This document shows, piece by piece, positions 33,160-44,840 of a stretch of DNA of 64,000 nt. How positions within the stretch are numbered: the stretch's first letter is position 1; each line of letters opens with the position of its first letter. The notes below the pieces were generated by a model. The model was not told the DNA's origin. It did not search any database and worked only from the letters and a program-made list of their open reading frames with translations. The position numbers were made by a program, and so were the translations under genes. Origin of the DNA: Ilex aquifolium (Eukaryota > Streptophyta > Magnoliopsida > Aquifoliales > Aquifoliaceae); assembly GCA_951799425.1 (NCBI GenBank), contig OX637410.1, positions 5,642,001-5,706,000 of the forward strand, given 5' to 3'.

Positions 33160-35034
33160 TGATTGGTTGAAAACGTTGTAGTTCCTAACCTCTTAACATC
33201 ATCCCTCAATGTGTGTATGGTTTATAGGACTAAGGGAGTGTCACTCTCCCTTGGAATGATGCAAGAGATAGGGCAACGGAATGGAGGATGGAATGAACAA
33301 AATGTGAAATGAAATGCGGGTGTGTGAACAAAAGTGCTCCCCAATCGCAAATAGTCTTTTGTGTGTCGGTGTTTTACTTGGAAAAGTATTCCAAGGTCGT
33401 CTCCTCAGGGAAGGAAAGTTCAAGTTGTGTGAAGGTGATTTTTCAAAAGGTAAAGAAAGTGAAAAATCTTTTGTTTGAGTTTTGTGATTGTGTTTGTGAA
33501 TGAAAATGCGATAAAAACAAGTGTTGGTTAATTCGAAGAGGTCATTCCAATGAGAATACCAAATCAACTCAAGCCTTCCCCCAATGGTGCATAGATGAAC
33601 GATTGATTCGTTGGAAGCTCGGGACTAAAGGGAGGTGAGGATCCAAGCATAACCCGTGACAATGCCTACGGAATATCGAAGACTCACAACCACGTCCTCA
33701 CCCAAACCCAGTCAAACCGAACCATCGTACACCGAGAGGAGGAAAGAAAATGAGTTGAAATGGCACACCCAAGAGGAGGTCTCCCTTGGATTAGCCAAAT
33801 AAAAATCTAGCTACTCATGCATAAAGGAAATACATACAATATGTAAAGAGACATGGTATTGAAATGGAGATTAAAACTTAACTCAATGCCAAAAATCGTA
33901 AACTATGAAGAAAAATATTTAATACCCATTTCAAAGCATGAAAATGAAGAAAACTTAAACAACAATGGTGAAATGTAGAACATGTAACTAAACTTGAAAT
34001 AGATGAGATTAAAGTGCAAGAGTTAAGGATTACAAGAAATTAAAGCTTACAACAATTGAAATGGAGAAGAGAATGGAAAAATCTAAGCTTTTCTATCTAC
34101 TATTCATCATCTTCTACATTGGACTACTCCTAAGTTTAGGTAGCCACCCCAATACAATGTCTAAATGCTGAATATAATGGAGAGTTAGTCTTCAATTTTC
34201 GTGCATGGTGGTCCCCCCTAGCTGTGTGCAGGCCTCCCATCAATGGGAGGCTGAATGATGGCTCTTGACAGGCTAAGGAAGAGCTAGCCTGCAACTCACA
34301 GAGGAGCCCACTTCTCTCCCATCCTCCTTTAATGCCCAATCCTTCAAAGTCCTCAAGTAGGGGTATAGGAGGCATGGTTGTAGGGATAAAATGTCGGGCT
34401 AGGTGTGGGAGAAGTGTAGGTGGGACCCCCAAGCAAGTGGAGCATGATTGCAGGCGATTCTGGGCTTTCAGGCACGGCGTACCTGTACACCGTACCGGTA
34501 CGGTTTGGCTACTGGAGTTCGAAGTACCGGTACGCAGTTCCGGAACGGTACCATACCGGTACTGTGTATCGATACTGTTTTCTGCTCTGGACCACTTTTC
34601 GTAGAATCGGCATCACTTTTGATCCAGCCGTTGGATTGAGCTGAAATTTGGACACAATACATAAGACATCCAGGTATACAACTTTCATGTTTTTAACTTT
34701 TCCAGATTCGAAGTGGATCATGGTCAAAATGGAGGAATACCGAGGCTCTGTTTCCAGATGGTGTGGTTGCTGGTGCTTTTGTTCCCAAACACCAATACCT
34801 CCTTGATTTCTTCACTTTTAAGCCTCCAAATCTTCATGTAATGTGTCCATGCCCTCACCACACATCCATCATAGTTGTAAGGTCCTAAAATCAATCATTT
34901 AAGCTATAAAAACTTGCAACATTGAAAATTCAATATTATTCATAAAATTGGCTAACACTAAGTACTTATATGCAAAAGTTGAGTTAAAATGAATGTAATG
35001 AGGCCTTCAAATATACAATATTTTATGCTCATCA
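33160..35034 (-). repeat. Solo LTR of family B (copy 2), target duplication GATAT
   Basis: Minus strand: begins TGATGAGCATAAAATATTG at 35034 and ends CAACCAATCA at 33160. GATAT flanks it at 33155-33159 and 35035-35039. Palindromes of four different words sit together: GTACCGGTAC (34492-34501, within a 16-bp palindrome; 34524-34533), GTTCCGGAAC (34537-34546) and GTATCGATAC (34566-34575). The conserved 'aaatttcagc.caatcc' module lies at 34590-34745. Confidence 0.92.
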
Positions 35035-35039
35035 GATAT

Positions 35040-35787
35040 CTGTCACAAACGACAGAGAGAACTGAATAACAACCACATACCCCTACCAACAAACTACACT
35101 TACTCTGCATTAAAAATAGTCATATACATATAAATTGGCCAACCCTGAGATAAAATGGCTCACCATGAGCCCTACTTAACTATGACATATACATATACAT
35201 ATATATATATACATATACATATATACAATTTAAATTTAAAGACCATAAAAACAAGACCCCCACGATGGCATCCCAAATCGACCCTCTACACACGGCAGTG
35301 GACTCCTTACTTCTTTACGATTTTTCCTAAAAAGTCACTAAGACCATTAGTGATAACAAAGATGCGATCTTTAAGCATGAGCACAATAGAGGATAAAGAA
35401 ACACTTTATTTATTTAGGAACCCCAAAATTGTAGCAATTACCAACATACAACTCACACTTTACCACATAGACATTGTTCGTATACCTCATATAGACAAAA
35501 TTTGTATATACCTCATAAATAAAATATACCGCATAAATAATTACTTTTATATAATTAAATTATGCCACCCAACAAGTAACCCTCAAGCACACACCCCCGA
35601 CCACACAAGGAATTCAAGCCACACAAATAATTTCCATCACTTAGACGACTCAAGCCCTATAAATATTTATTTCTCGTCACTTAGACGGCTTAACCCCATA
35701 ACCAATTCCTGTCACGTAGACGTCCGTCACTTAGAAACCTTTACCACATAACCCAGATCTCGTCGCGAAGACGTCCGTCACTTAGAC
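35040..35787. other. Non-coding interval ending in a minisatellite
   Basis: Holds a TATACA/TATATA microsatellite (about 35183-35226) and, from 35628, a minisatellite with a recurring GTCACTTAGACG / GTCACGTAGACG core. The long open frame across it starts inside the microsatellite and shows no protein-like composition. Confidence 0.6.
35628..35787 (+). repeat. GTCAC-TAGAC minisatellite, left part
   Basis: The core recurs at about 35635, 35673, 35710, 35725, 35761 and 35776, spaced alternately about 36 and 15 bp, with 'ccataacc' between long units. The array resumes at 41548, on the other side of element C. Confidence 0.75.
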
Positions 35788-36150
35788 TGTAAAACCCGGG
35801 TAAATTTGAACTTTTTTCTGAAAAAGGGCAAGATGGTCATTTGCCACTATAATGTGGAATTAAAATACATACCCTTTAGAGCTCGTATGACACAACGGAC
35901 TTCGCCGTTGGATTCGTATCGCGAAATTGAGTCACCCAGACTAATTTCGTCGAATTCCGAGATAATCAGATTTTTCACATTTTACGAGACGACTGGGTGG
36001 CGGCTGACCTCACAAAGGTCCCCACAAATATATTTTATAAAATTTCCTTATAATTGAATTAAAGTTCAAATAAAATTAATTTTAACTTAAACCGGGATGA
36101 AATTAATCGTTTCGGGGCGAAAACGGACCCCCGGATTTTGGGGCGTCACA
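35788..36150 (+). repeat. 5' LTR of element C
   Basis: TGTAAAACCCGGG ... GGGGCGTCACA, 363 bp. It contains 'ccgttggattcgtatcgcgaaatt', a relative of the module seen in other LTRs here. Closely similar to 41186-41547. Confidence 0.93.
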
Positions 36151-36153
36151 GCT

Positions 36154-36165
36154 TGGTATCAGAGC
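36154..36165 (+). other. Primer binding site, tRNA-iMet type (element C)
   Basis: TGGTATCAGAGC, three bases after the 5' LTR, complementary to the 3' end of plant initiator tRNA-Met. Confidence 0.93.
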
Positions 36166-36506
36166 ATAGGTATGCGATTTACCTAGGGCTTGAGGCGCAT
36201 GGATCTAGGCCATTGCATTCATTGTGCATTTCATGTTATGTGCTCAAATTGTTACATATTATGTGCTACATGTTATGTGAATTATATACATGGTAAAGTG
36301 TATATGGAAATGGACACACTAGGGTTAGCAAACATAACCTTGGGAGTGGGAAAGTAAATGAACGGGGTAGTTCATGGGGTAAATATCTACTAGTAAGTGG
36401 CATATGTATTACAAGTGAGACAATGAGAGAATTCTCGAGGTTTTAAATTTTGATCCCTATCACGGGACACTATGTGAGGCTCTATTGCTATCTTACTTGT
36501 GTGTAG

Positions 36507-38102
36507 ATGGCAACTAGAGGAAGGGGACGTCAGGGTGGACGGAACAATAACCAACCACCACCGACCTTTGACCAACAAGCCTTTGCTGAGGCTATTGGTG
36601 CTGCGGCCGCTACCATTGCATAAGCTAGTGCAAGTGTGGGCCAAGGAGGGTCAAGTAACCTCCAGAGGTTCAAGGCACACCATCCTCCAACCTTCAAGGG
36701 AGGAGGGGATCCGATGGTAGCCGATCATTGGTTCCGACAAGTCGGCAAGATCTTGGAGGCTGTGGAGATCACCTCCGATGCCACAAAGATAAAGCTAGCT
36801 GCATTCCAGCTAGAGGGAGAATCCCAAGTGTGGTGGGATTGAGTCAAAGCCTCAAGGGACTTGGAGGCAACGACATGGGAAGAGTTCTGTAAGCTCTTCA
36901 TGGGCAAATATTTCCCGGTGTCTGCCCGGCAGGCAAAAGCTCGGGAGTTCCTAGACCTGAAACAAGGGACGATGACAGTGCTCGAATATGTGGCTAAGTT
37001 CACGGAATTAGCACGTTTCGCTGATGATTATGTGGCCACAGACATGGCCAAAGTGAGGAAGTTTGAGGATGGTCTGAAATTGTCCATCCGGGGTAAAATT
37101 GTGGGACTTCTCCTGCAAGACTTGGACTTGATGGTCAACACAGCTATGGCCATTGAGAGGGAAGTGGATGACGCACGGAACATTCGAGAAGCGGGTGTTA
37201 AAGACAAGAAGAAGGAGGGTTAATCCTCTTCTTCTAGTGCGGGGAAGAAGCAGAGGACTTCTGCTCCGCAGGGGCATCAAGGGCAGGGCCGCGGCTATCA
37301 AGGCCAAGGCCAGGGTCAATCCTCCCAAGGCGGGAGAAATCAGAGGCCTTCCTACCAGGCAGGGCAAAGGACTTGTTTTCATTGTCACCAACCGGGGCAT
37401 ATGAAGCGGGATTGTCCTCAGCGACAGGGATCTCAGAGCTATGGAGCATCCCAGTCCCAGTCTTCGGTGGGACATACACAGACGCATTTTGTTCCTCCCT
37501 ACCCCACCATGGGCCAGGGAAGTCATTTCCAGTCTCAGGGTGCTGCACAGGGCCCAACTACTTCACGTGCGGGGATTCCACAATCAGGCCAGGGCATGGG
37601 TCGAGGTCAAGGCCAGGGCTCACAAGCTGGGACTTCAGGGACCCAGGGGCTTGTTTACGCCATCACTTCTCAGACTGAGCCGGCAGATCAGTCGGTTATC
37701 CAGGGTACATTTATACTCTCTCGCTTATGGGCAAGGGTATTATTTGACTCTAGTGCATCTCATTCTTTTATTGCTGCATCATGTGTTAGAGATTTGGGCT
37801 TAGAGGTTGAGACCTTGAAAGAGCCATTGCATATGAGTTCTCCCCTAGGAGCTAGGGTAATCGTTGATCAGATATGTCGGGGTTGTGAGTTAGAGATCTC
37901 GGGGATTCTACTCACCGTGGACCTTAGGGTCATGGACATGTCGGAGTTTGATGTCATCCTTGGGATGGACTGGTTGACGACACATCGTGTTTTTATTGAT
38001 TGTGATCGGAAGAGGGTCACTGCTTATACGTCGGATGGTGTTTGTTTCAAGTTTCCAAGGGGAAAAGCAAGGTGCTTTACCCCAAGCCGTGTACGACTCT
38101 AG
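36507..38102 (+). pseudogene. gag: Chromovirus Gag and protease of element C (three in-frame stops)
   Basis: One frame from ATG 36507. Gag core: FKAHHPPTFKGGGDPMVADHW, KLAAFQLEGESQVWWD, EEFCKLFMGKYFPVSARQAKAREF and ARFADDYVATDMAKVRKFEDGL. Knuckle CFHCHQPGHMKRDC is a perfect CCHC, followed by a Gln/Gly-rich linker. Protease: ARVLFDSSASHSFIA (D-S-S-A; relatives have D-[ST]-G-A) and [14 protein letters not shown]. Stops TAA 36621, TGA 36840 and TAA 37221 are each one transition away from Gln, Trp and Gln. An extra base near 38058 shifts the frame into pol. Confidence 0.88.
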
Positions 38103-41091
38103 ATGGCACGGGCAGTTGATGGGTTGGCTAGCAAGCCTTACCCTAGAGGACGAGGTGAGACAGGAGTTTGGTCTACCTCAGGTGGTGTGTGAGTATGAGG
38201 ATGTTTTTCCGGATGAACTACCGGGATTACCTCCACATAGGGATGTAGACTTCATCATTGAGTTACACCCCGGTACATCGCCTATTTCCATGACTCCACA
38301 TAGAATGGCGCCAGCTGAGTTGCAAGAACTCAAGGTCCAATTACAGGAGTTGTTGGACATGGACTTTATTAGACCGAGCACTTCACCTTGGGGCGCTCCG
38401 GTGTTGTTTTCCAAAAAGAAGGACAAGACCCTTCGGCTATGCATAGACTACCGGCAGTTGAATAGGGTTACTATCAAGAATAGGTACCCTCTGTCGAGGA
38501 TTGATGACTTGTTTGATCAGCTGAGAGGGGCGCGGGTCTACTCCAAGATAGATCTCCGCACCGGTTACCATCAGTTCAGAGTTAGGGAAGCAGATATCCC
38601 TAAGATGGCGTTTAGGACGCGATATGGGCATTTTGATTTTACCGTCATGCCATTCGGATTGACGAATGCCCCGGCGGCATTCATGGATCTCATGTATAGG
38701 GTGTTCCAACCTTACCTAGATCAGTTTGTCGTAGTCTTTGTTGACGAAATTTTGATCTACTCCAAGTCTGAGGAGGAGCATGAGGGTCACTTGAGGATTG
38801 TTCTCCAGACCTTGAGAGACCACCAGTTGTATGCCAAGTTCAGCAAGTGCGAATTTTGGCTTACAAGGGTGAAGTTTTTAGGACACGTGGTGTCGGCTTC
38901 GGGTGTATCCGTGGACATGGAGAAGGTTGAGGCAGTCATGAATTGGGAGAGACCGAAGTCAGTCTTCGAGATATGTAGTTTCTTGAGATTGGCGGGGTAT
39001 TACAGGAGGTTCATTGAGGACTTCTCCCGATTAGCTGCACCTATGATGAGATTGACCCGGAAAGAGGTCAAGTTTGAGTGGAATGACTCGTGTGAGAAAG
39101 CATTCCAAGAGTTGAAGAGGAGGCTTACTTCAGCTCTCATTTTGATATTCCCAGAAAGGGGACAGAGGTATACGGTGTTTTGTGATGCCTCGAAGTACGG
39201 ACTTGGATGTGTTTTGATGCAGTCCGGGAGGGTAGTGGCTTATGGTTCTCGGCAGTTAAAGAAACACGAGCAGAGTTACCCCACACATGACATGGAGTTG
39301 GCGGCCATTGTCTTTGCCTTGAAGGCTTGGCGCCACTATCTATACAGTGAGGAGTTCGAGGTGTTTTCGAACCACAAAAGTCTGAAGTACATATTTACAC
39401 AGCGGGACCTCAACATGAGGCAACGCAGGTGGATGAAGTTTTTGGAGGACTATGACTTCACTTTGCATTACCATCCTGGTAAGGCAAATGTGGTGGTTAA
39501 TGCACTCAGTCGGAAGTCACGGGGCGTGTTGGCTAGTGTGGCTTCCCGGGAGTGGCAGATGCTCGAGACTGTGGGACAGTTCAGGCTATGCTACATGGGG
39601 CAGGCTCAGGGTACTTTGGAAAGTTTGGTGGCTACACCTTCCCTACTGAGCAGAGTGATTGAGTCTCAGGGGCAAGACCCGAAGATATTTTCCATCAAGG
39701 ACCAAGTACGGTCAGGGACAGGTGATGAGGGCTGGACCATTCGCTCAGATGGTAGTCTTCGGTATAGGGGAAGGATTGTGGTTCCCTAGTCGGAGGATCT
39801 GAGAGAGGAGATCCTCAGGGAGTTCCATTGCTCTCGTTTTGCGGTGCATCCAGGTGGAACGAAGATGTATCATGATCTTCGTCGCCAGTATTATTGGAGC
39901 GGGATGAAGAGACACGTCAGAGATTTTGTTAGCCGATGTCTCACGTGTTAGCAGGTCAAGACTGAGCACCAGAGGCTAGCGGGGTTACTCCAGCCTTTGG
40001 AGGTAGCTAAGTGGAAGTGGGAACATGTCACGATGGATTTTGTGACTCACTTGCCACGAACATCGCGAGGGCATGATGCGGTATGGGTGATAGTGGACCG
40101 GCTTACTAAGTCGGCACACTTTTTGGCGGTGCGGATGACCTTCACACTGGAGGAATTCTGCAGGTTGTATATACGAGAGATTGTCCGGTTGCATGGGGTG
40201 CCCGTATCTATAGTATTGGATCGGGATCCCAGGTTTACGGCTAATTTTTGGGAGAGTTTCTAGCGAGCCATGGGGACACAGTTGATGATGAGCACTGCTT
40301 TTCATCCCCAGACGGACGGTCAGTAGGAGAGGACCATCCAGACTTTAGAGGACATGCTACGGGCATGCGTCCTAGATCTCAAGGGTAGCTGGGAAGAACA
40401 TTTACCCTTAGTGGAGTTCGCCTACAACAACAGTTATCAGGCGAGCATACATATGACACCCTATGAGGCGATATATGAGAGGCCTTGTCGTTCTCCGGTT
40501 TGTTGGACGGAGGTAGGAGAGAGACCCTCTACGGGTCCGGATTTGGTTAGGGACACCTCAGAGAAGGTGGACTTGATACGAAAACGTCTTCTCACGGCTC
40601 AGAGCCAGCAGAAGAGCTACGCCGACAGACGGCGGCGACCTCTAGAGTTTGAGGTGGGAGATCATGTGTTCTTGAAGGTGATGCCTAAGAGAGGAGTGGT
40701 CAAGTTCGGCAAGCGGGGAAAGCTGTTGCCAAGGTATATCAGGCCCTTCGAGGTACTCGAGAGGGTAGGTACAGTTGCTTACCGGTTGGCGTTACCTCCA
40801 AATCTATCGGGTGTTCACGCCGTATTCCATGTCTCTATGCTCCGGAAATACACCCCAGATCCGACTCATGTGGTGGATTAGGGCGAGCTTGTTGTTGATG
40901 CGGATGAGACCTTCGAGGAGGGACTGGTGCGTATCATGGATAGCCGGGATCAGGTTTTGCGAGGCAAGACCGTGAGGCTAGTGAAGGTGTTGTGGCAGCA
41001 CCGAGGAGTGGAGGAGGCAACATGGGAGCGTGAGGACACTATACGTACCAATTATCATTTCTTATTCAATGATGGAGGTACATTCTTATAA
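38060..41091 (+). pseudogene. pol: Chromovirus polymerase of element C (RT, RNase H, integrase, chromodomain-like end)
   Basis: [68 protein letters not shown] and [13 protein letters not shown], where the catalytic second Asp is Glu (38746-38748). RNase [14 protein letters not shown] and [13 protein letters not shown], but FSNHKSL (39370-39372) and [10 protein letters not shown] (39499-39501) have Asn where Asp is usual. Integrase: H/H/C/C zinc domain, TMDFVTHLP, LDRDPRFTANFW and the E of ERTIQTLED. The C-terminus VKVLWQHRGVEEATWERED is chromodomain-like. Stops TAG at 39787, 39949, 40261, 40324 and 40879; TAA at 41089. Confidence 0.9.
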
Positions 41092-41169
41092 TTATTTAGT
41101 ATTGAATGACTGTTGCATATGCATGTGAGTTTATGTGTATGTGTATGTGAATTTCGGGGACGAAATTCT

Positions 41170-41185
41170 TTTAAGGGGGGAAGAA
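41170..41185 (+). other. Polypurine tract of element C
   Basis: TTTAAGGGGGGAAGAA directly before the 3' LTR; start site of plus-strand DNA synthesis. Confidence 0.85.
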
Positions 41186-41547
41186 TGTAAAACACGGGTA
41201 AATTTGAACTTTTTCTGAAAAAGGGCAAGATGGTCATTTGCCACTATAATGTGGAATTAAAATACGTACTCTTTAGAGCTCGTATGACACAACGGACTTC
41301 GCCGTTGGATTCGTATCGCGAAATCGAGTCACCCAGACTAATTTCGTCGAATTCCGAGATAGTCGAATTTTCACGTTTTACGAGACGACTGGGTGGCGGC
41401 TGACCTCACAAAGGTCCCCACAAAATAAATTTTATAGAATTTCCTTATAATTGAATTAAAGTTCAAAAAAAATTAATTTGAACTTAAACCGGGATGAAAT
41501 TAATCGTTTCGGGGCGAAAACGGACCCCCGGATTTTGGGGGGTCACA
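41186..41547 (+). repeat. 3' LTR of element C
   Basis: TGTAAAACACGGG ... GGGGGGTCACA, 362 bp, followed by TAGAC. About 15-20 differences from the 5' LTR, counted roughly by eye. Confidence 0.93.
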
Positions 41548-41631
41548 TAGACGATTCAACCACATAACCAAATTTATGTCACGTAGACAACTCATAAATC
41601 GAGCACTTAGTTCATGTCACAAAGACAACTT
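41548..41631 (+). repeat. GTCAC-TAGAC minisatellite, right part
   Basis: Continues the array broken by element C: TAGACGATTCAACCACATAACC, then GTCACGTAGAC and GTCACAAAGAC cores. Confidence 0.75.
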
Positions 41632-43600
41632 GTAAAACCCGAGAAAATTTAAACCTTTGAGAAAAAGGGCAAAACGGTAAATTGCCATTACGGTACATGT
41701 TGTAAACCTGAATTTTTCTAGAACTCGGATGAAGAAACGGACCTCACCGTTGGATTCGTCTCGCGAAATCTAGTTACCACGTCAAATTTCGTTGAATTCT
41801 GAGATAGTCGGATTTTTCGCGTTTTACGAGACGAACGGACCCCGGGTGACCCTGTACACGAAATTTTTATAAAATTTCCAAGTTTGGGCAAATATTAGAG
41901 ACACGTTAAAATAAAAATAATTCGAACTTGAACCGGAGCGAAATTTAGTCGTTTCGGGATTAAAACGGACCCGAAATTAAATAGGACGTGTGGCGAATTG
42001 TGGGCCAAGTATTCTAAAATATAAAAAGGGGCCTAAAGTCTGAAAAATGAGACTTCCCCTTCTTCTTTTCAGCCGGTTTCAGCCGATAGAGAGAAAGAGG
42101 GAGAAAAGAGAGAAAACTCACCTTCTCTCTACGATCTACGGTGCTACGGACCTCGAATCCACGCAAGCCAAGAATTAAAGTCGCTCTACTCATCGAAGGC
42201 TACGCGGCTATACCAAAAAGTGCAAGTTTTACCGAAGATCAATGTACGGGATTTTCGAGAAGTGAGGGTTTTTGCTTGAATCGGGTCTTGGAACTTCCCT
42301 TGGTCGTTCCTCACGCTTCAAGAGGTAGGGTTTCTTCCTACTAAGGTTTATTCCAAGCCTATAATGTTTTTATGGAATAGGTAGGATGATAGCCTATGTA
42401 TCTCTTGCCTATTGTTGTGAAATTGGGTGAATTGGGTATTGAAATGGGTAAAGGAAATCCTAGCTTGGATGGATAGTTAGAAGTTACTAAATGTGATTTC
42501 TATGATTGGATATGTGAAATGAACCCAATGTGAATTCATGTGTTATATGAAATTGTGGGCGTGTTATGTGTTTATATATATGCCTTGAAATTTTAGTATG
42601 TTGATAACATGCTTGAAATTTGTATTATGGGAATTATATGCTTTTGATATGATTTTGCCATGGAATATGAGAAATGTGTTGAGAATGTTCATATGTCACT
42701 CATACCATATCGAACATTGTATTAGTGTTGCAATGGAGCACCACATTGCATATGCACGGGAACATCGCATTTAGGAGGTGTGTGTGTATGGTTGTTTGTC
42801 TTCACCACGCATGGTGGATGACGAGTGAGCTCGGGTAATATGGGTCGATGACCTAGTCGAGTAGCATGGTTTATATGTTGATAGGGTTGGGGTGGCAAGA
42901 AGGGCTAGAAAATCCCTCGGGTGAGAGACCCGGTGATTGGATACGCACTCCGTTGGTATAAGAGCCCATAAAGTGTGTCGGTGTACGCGGAACCGTTGGT
43001 GGAAGTCCATGAATTCCGTGTAGGTTGGGTGACCTTTGGTGTGAGTCCATGAACATCCACCCCTACAAAGACCCTAGAATGAAATGTCATTTGATGTGGA
43101 ACATAAATGACGGATTGGTACACATTGGCACTTGCATGTGTAGAGGAGCCGGGAAGGGCTCGGTTGATGTGCATGAGTGAGTCTCACCTCATTTCATAGC
43201 ATGACATTACATGTTTCAACATGGAATATATTCTTGTTGTGGATTGTTGATTGATAGCATGTGACATTTCATATGCATTTAGGTTGGGGAGTAGCCTCTT
43301 TAGGAGATACCCTATTGAGCGTGGCTCACCCTTTATGGGAAAAATATTTCAGGTGTTGGTTTTGCACCGACGGATGGCTCATTTGGAGAGCATCAAGTGT
43401 GAAGGGGGCCGGCTTGTGGCCTTAGTTTGAGTTTTGTAAAACCTTTAACAAAATTCCATTTTGATGTATATATATTATGGAATGAATTGTAATAGAGCTT
43501 GTATGAGTTGGGTATTATATGAAAAATCTCATTAAACATGTATTGAACGAGTTTGGAGTGTATGGGGTAGCTTTAAGAATGGTTTGGAGGGGAAAGAAAT
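41632..43600 (+). repeat. Gypsy LTR F, 3'-truncated
   Basis: Starts TGTAAAACCCGAG after the minisatellite. Its first 330 bp are a diverged relative of element C's LTR ('ccgttggattcgtctcgcgaaatc', 'ttttacgagacgaac'). It is much longer, with a TATA box TATAAAAAGG at 42020-42029 and a transcribed-looking leader after it. No closing CA end or PBS is found; the sequence changes to family B near 43600. ORFs inside are short and unlike proteins. Confidence 0.6.
42020..42029 (+). promoter_or_regulatory. TATA box of LTR F
   Basis: TATAAAAAGG about 390 bp into the LTR, followed by a pyrimidine-rich leader (cttccccttcttctttt). Pol II start expected about 30 bp downstream. Confidence 0.6.
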
Positions 43601-43609
43601 CCATTTTTT

Positions 43610-44706
43610 ACTCACAGTCTGAAAACCTACCAGAAGGTGTATGTCGGCCTTCCGGAAGGTTTGGCTAAAAACCCCAGCTTGCCTTGTTCACAGCTAAGAG
43701 CTCCAAGGAGGAAGAAGATGAATAGTGTAATGTAATTTCGTTTTTGCACTTCTTCCATCCTTTTCCATGTAATCTATTGTAAGACTTGTTTAAAGTTTTG
43801 TTTATTGTCTTTAATCTCATTTATTTCAAGAACTTTGCAAGTTTCAATACACCATTTTACATTTCACCATTGTTGCTCAAGTTCTTCATTTTCAAGCTTA
43901 AAATGGGTATTGAATATTTTTCTCCTTAGTTTACGATTTCTTGTTTTAAGATAAGTTTCATGCTTCATGCTTCATGTTTCATGTCTTCATTATATCCATT
44001 TACATTATTATGCTTGTCTTTCATTTTACCATGAGTAGTTAGATTTAAGTTGGTAAATCCAAAGGAAAATTTCTCTTGGGGATTCCATTTCAACTCATTC
44101 TCCTCCCTCCCTTAAGAGTCCAATGGTTCGGTTTGACGGGGTTGAGAGTGGATGAATTGGTGCCTTTGATATTCCGTAGACTTGTCACGGTTTATTCTTA
44201 GATCATCACCAACCTCATCCCTAGCTTCCCCCGAATCAATTGTTCATTCATGCTCTATCGGAGTTAAGGAGGGATTGGAGTTGAAATGGTAGTCCTATTG
44301 GAGTGACTTCCTTTGGATTAGCCAACATTGTTTTCTTGCATTTTCCATACATAAACACAACCACAAAACACAAATACAAGATTTTACACTTTCTTTTCTC
44401 TTTTGCAAAATCACCTTCCATAGAATTCCCTTTCCTTCCTTGAGGAGACGACATTGGAATACTTTCCAAGTAAAACACACGACAACGAAAGACTCCTTGC
44501 GATTGGGGAGCACTTTTGTTCACCACACACGCATTCCATTTCATAACATTTTGTTCATTCCATTCATTTCCATCACCATTCCATTGTTGCCTAATCTTTT
44601 GCATCATTCCGAGTGAGAGTGACACTCACCCATTCCTATAAGCCATACACACATTTAGGGATGATGTTTAGGGGTTAGGGAATACAACCGCATTTTCAAT
44701 CAATCA
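43610..44706 (+). repeat. Partial 5' LTR of element B2
   Basis: Corresponds to the second part of solo LTRs 29708-31545 and 33160-35034 (e.g. 'gaagaagatgaatag', 'ccaatggttcggtttgac', 'ttccgtagacttgtcac', 'gagtgacactcac', ends CAATCA). It begins at the palindrome position, here CTTCCGGAAG (43649-43658). The first ~500 bp of the LTR are missing. Confidence 0.8.
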
Positions 44707-44709
44707 TTT

Positions 44710-44727
44710 TGGCGCCGTTGCCGGGGA
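44710..44727 (+). other. Primer binding site, tRNA-Asp type (element B2)
   Basis: TGGCGCCGTTGCCGGGGA, an exact complement of the tRNA-Asp 3' end, three bases after the LTR. Confidence 0.92.
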
Positions 44728-44840
44728 AGGTAAAGCGTCGAGTTCGAGAGGTGATTTTGGGACGGCATAAGGTAAGTCTTGTGATTTTCATCACGGGCCA
44801 AGGTATGTCGTCTAACTTGTAAATATTTTTGTTTTAGTTT

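Larger units (their letters stand above)
35788..41547 (+). mobile_element. Element C: complete chromovirus-type Ty3/gypsy element, inactivated
   Basis: 5.76 kb with two LTRs (35788-36150 and 41186-41547, about 95% alike by eye), a tRNA-Met primer site, gag-pol, a PPT, and TAGAC on both sides (35783-35787 and 41548-41552). Domain order gag, PR, RT, RNase H, IN and a chromodomain-like C-terminus is that of chromoviruses, probably Tekay/Del-type. At least eight in-frame stops, all attributable to C-to-T or G-to-A changes, and one frame change disable it. Confidence 0.92.

Noticed and set aside
34136..34432. 98-codon minus-strand ORF in solo LTR 2
   Set aside because: The equivalent region in the other family-B LTRs is not open, so it is a chance frame within an LTR.
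35155..35751. 198-codon plus-strand ORF
   Set aside because: It starts in a TATACA microsatellite and runs through the minisatellite. Composition is that of AT-rich non-coding DNA.
37008..37557. Two long antisense ORFs across gag of element C
   Set aside because: They mirror the Gln/Gly-rich coding repeat of Gag on the other strand and have no recognisable motif.
35783..41552. TAGAC as independent proof of element C insertion
   Set aside because: TAGAC is also the core of the surrounding minisatellite, so the match alone is weaker evidence. The call rests on LTR ends, PBS and PPT.
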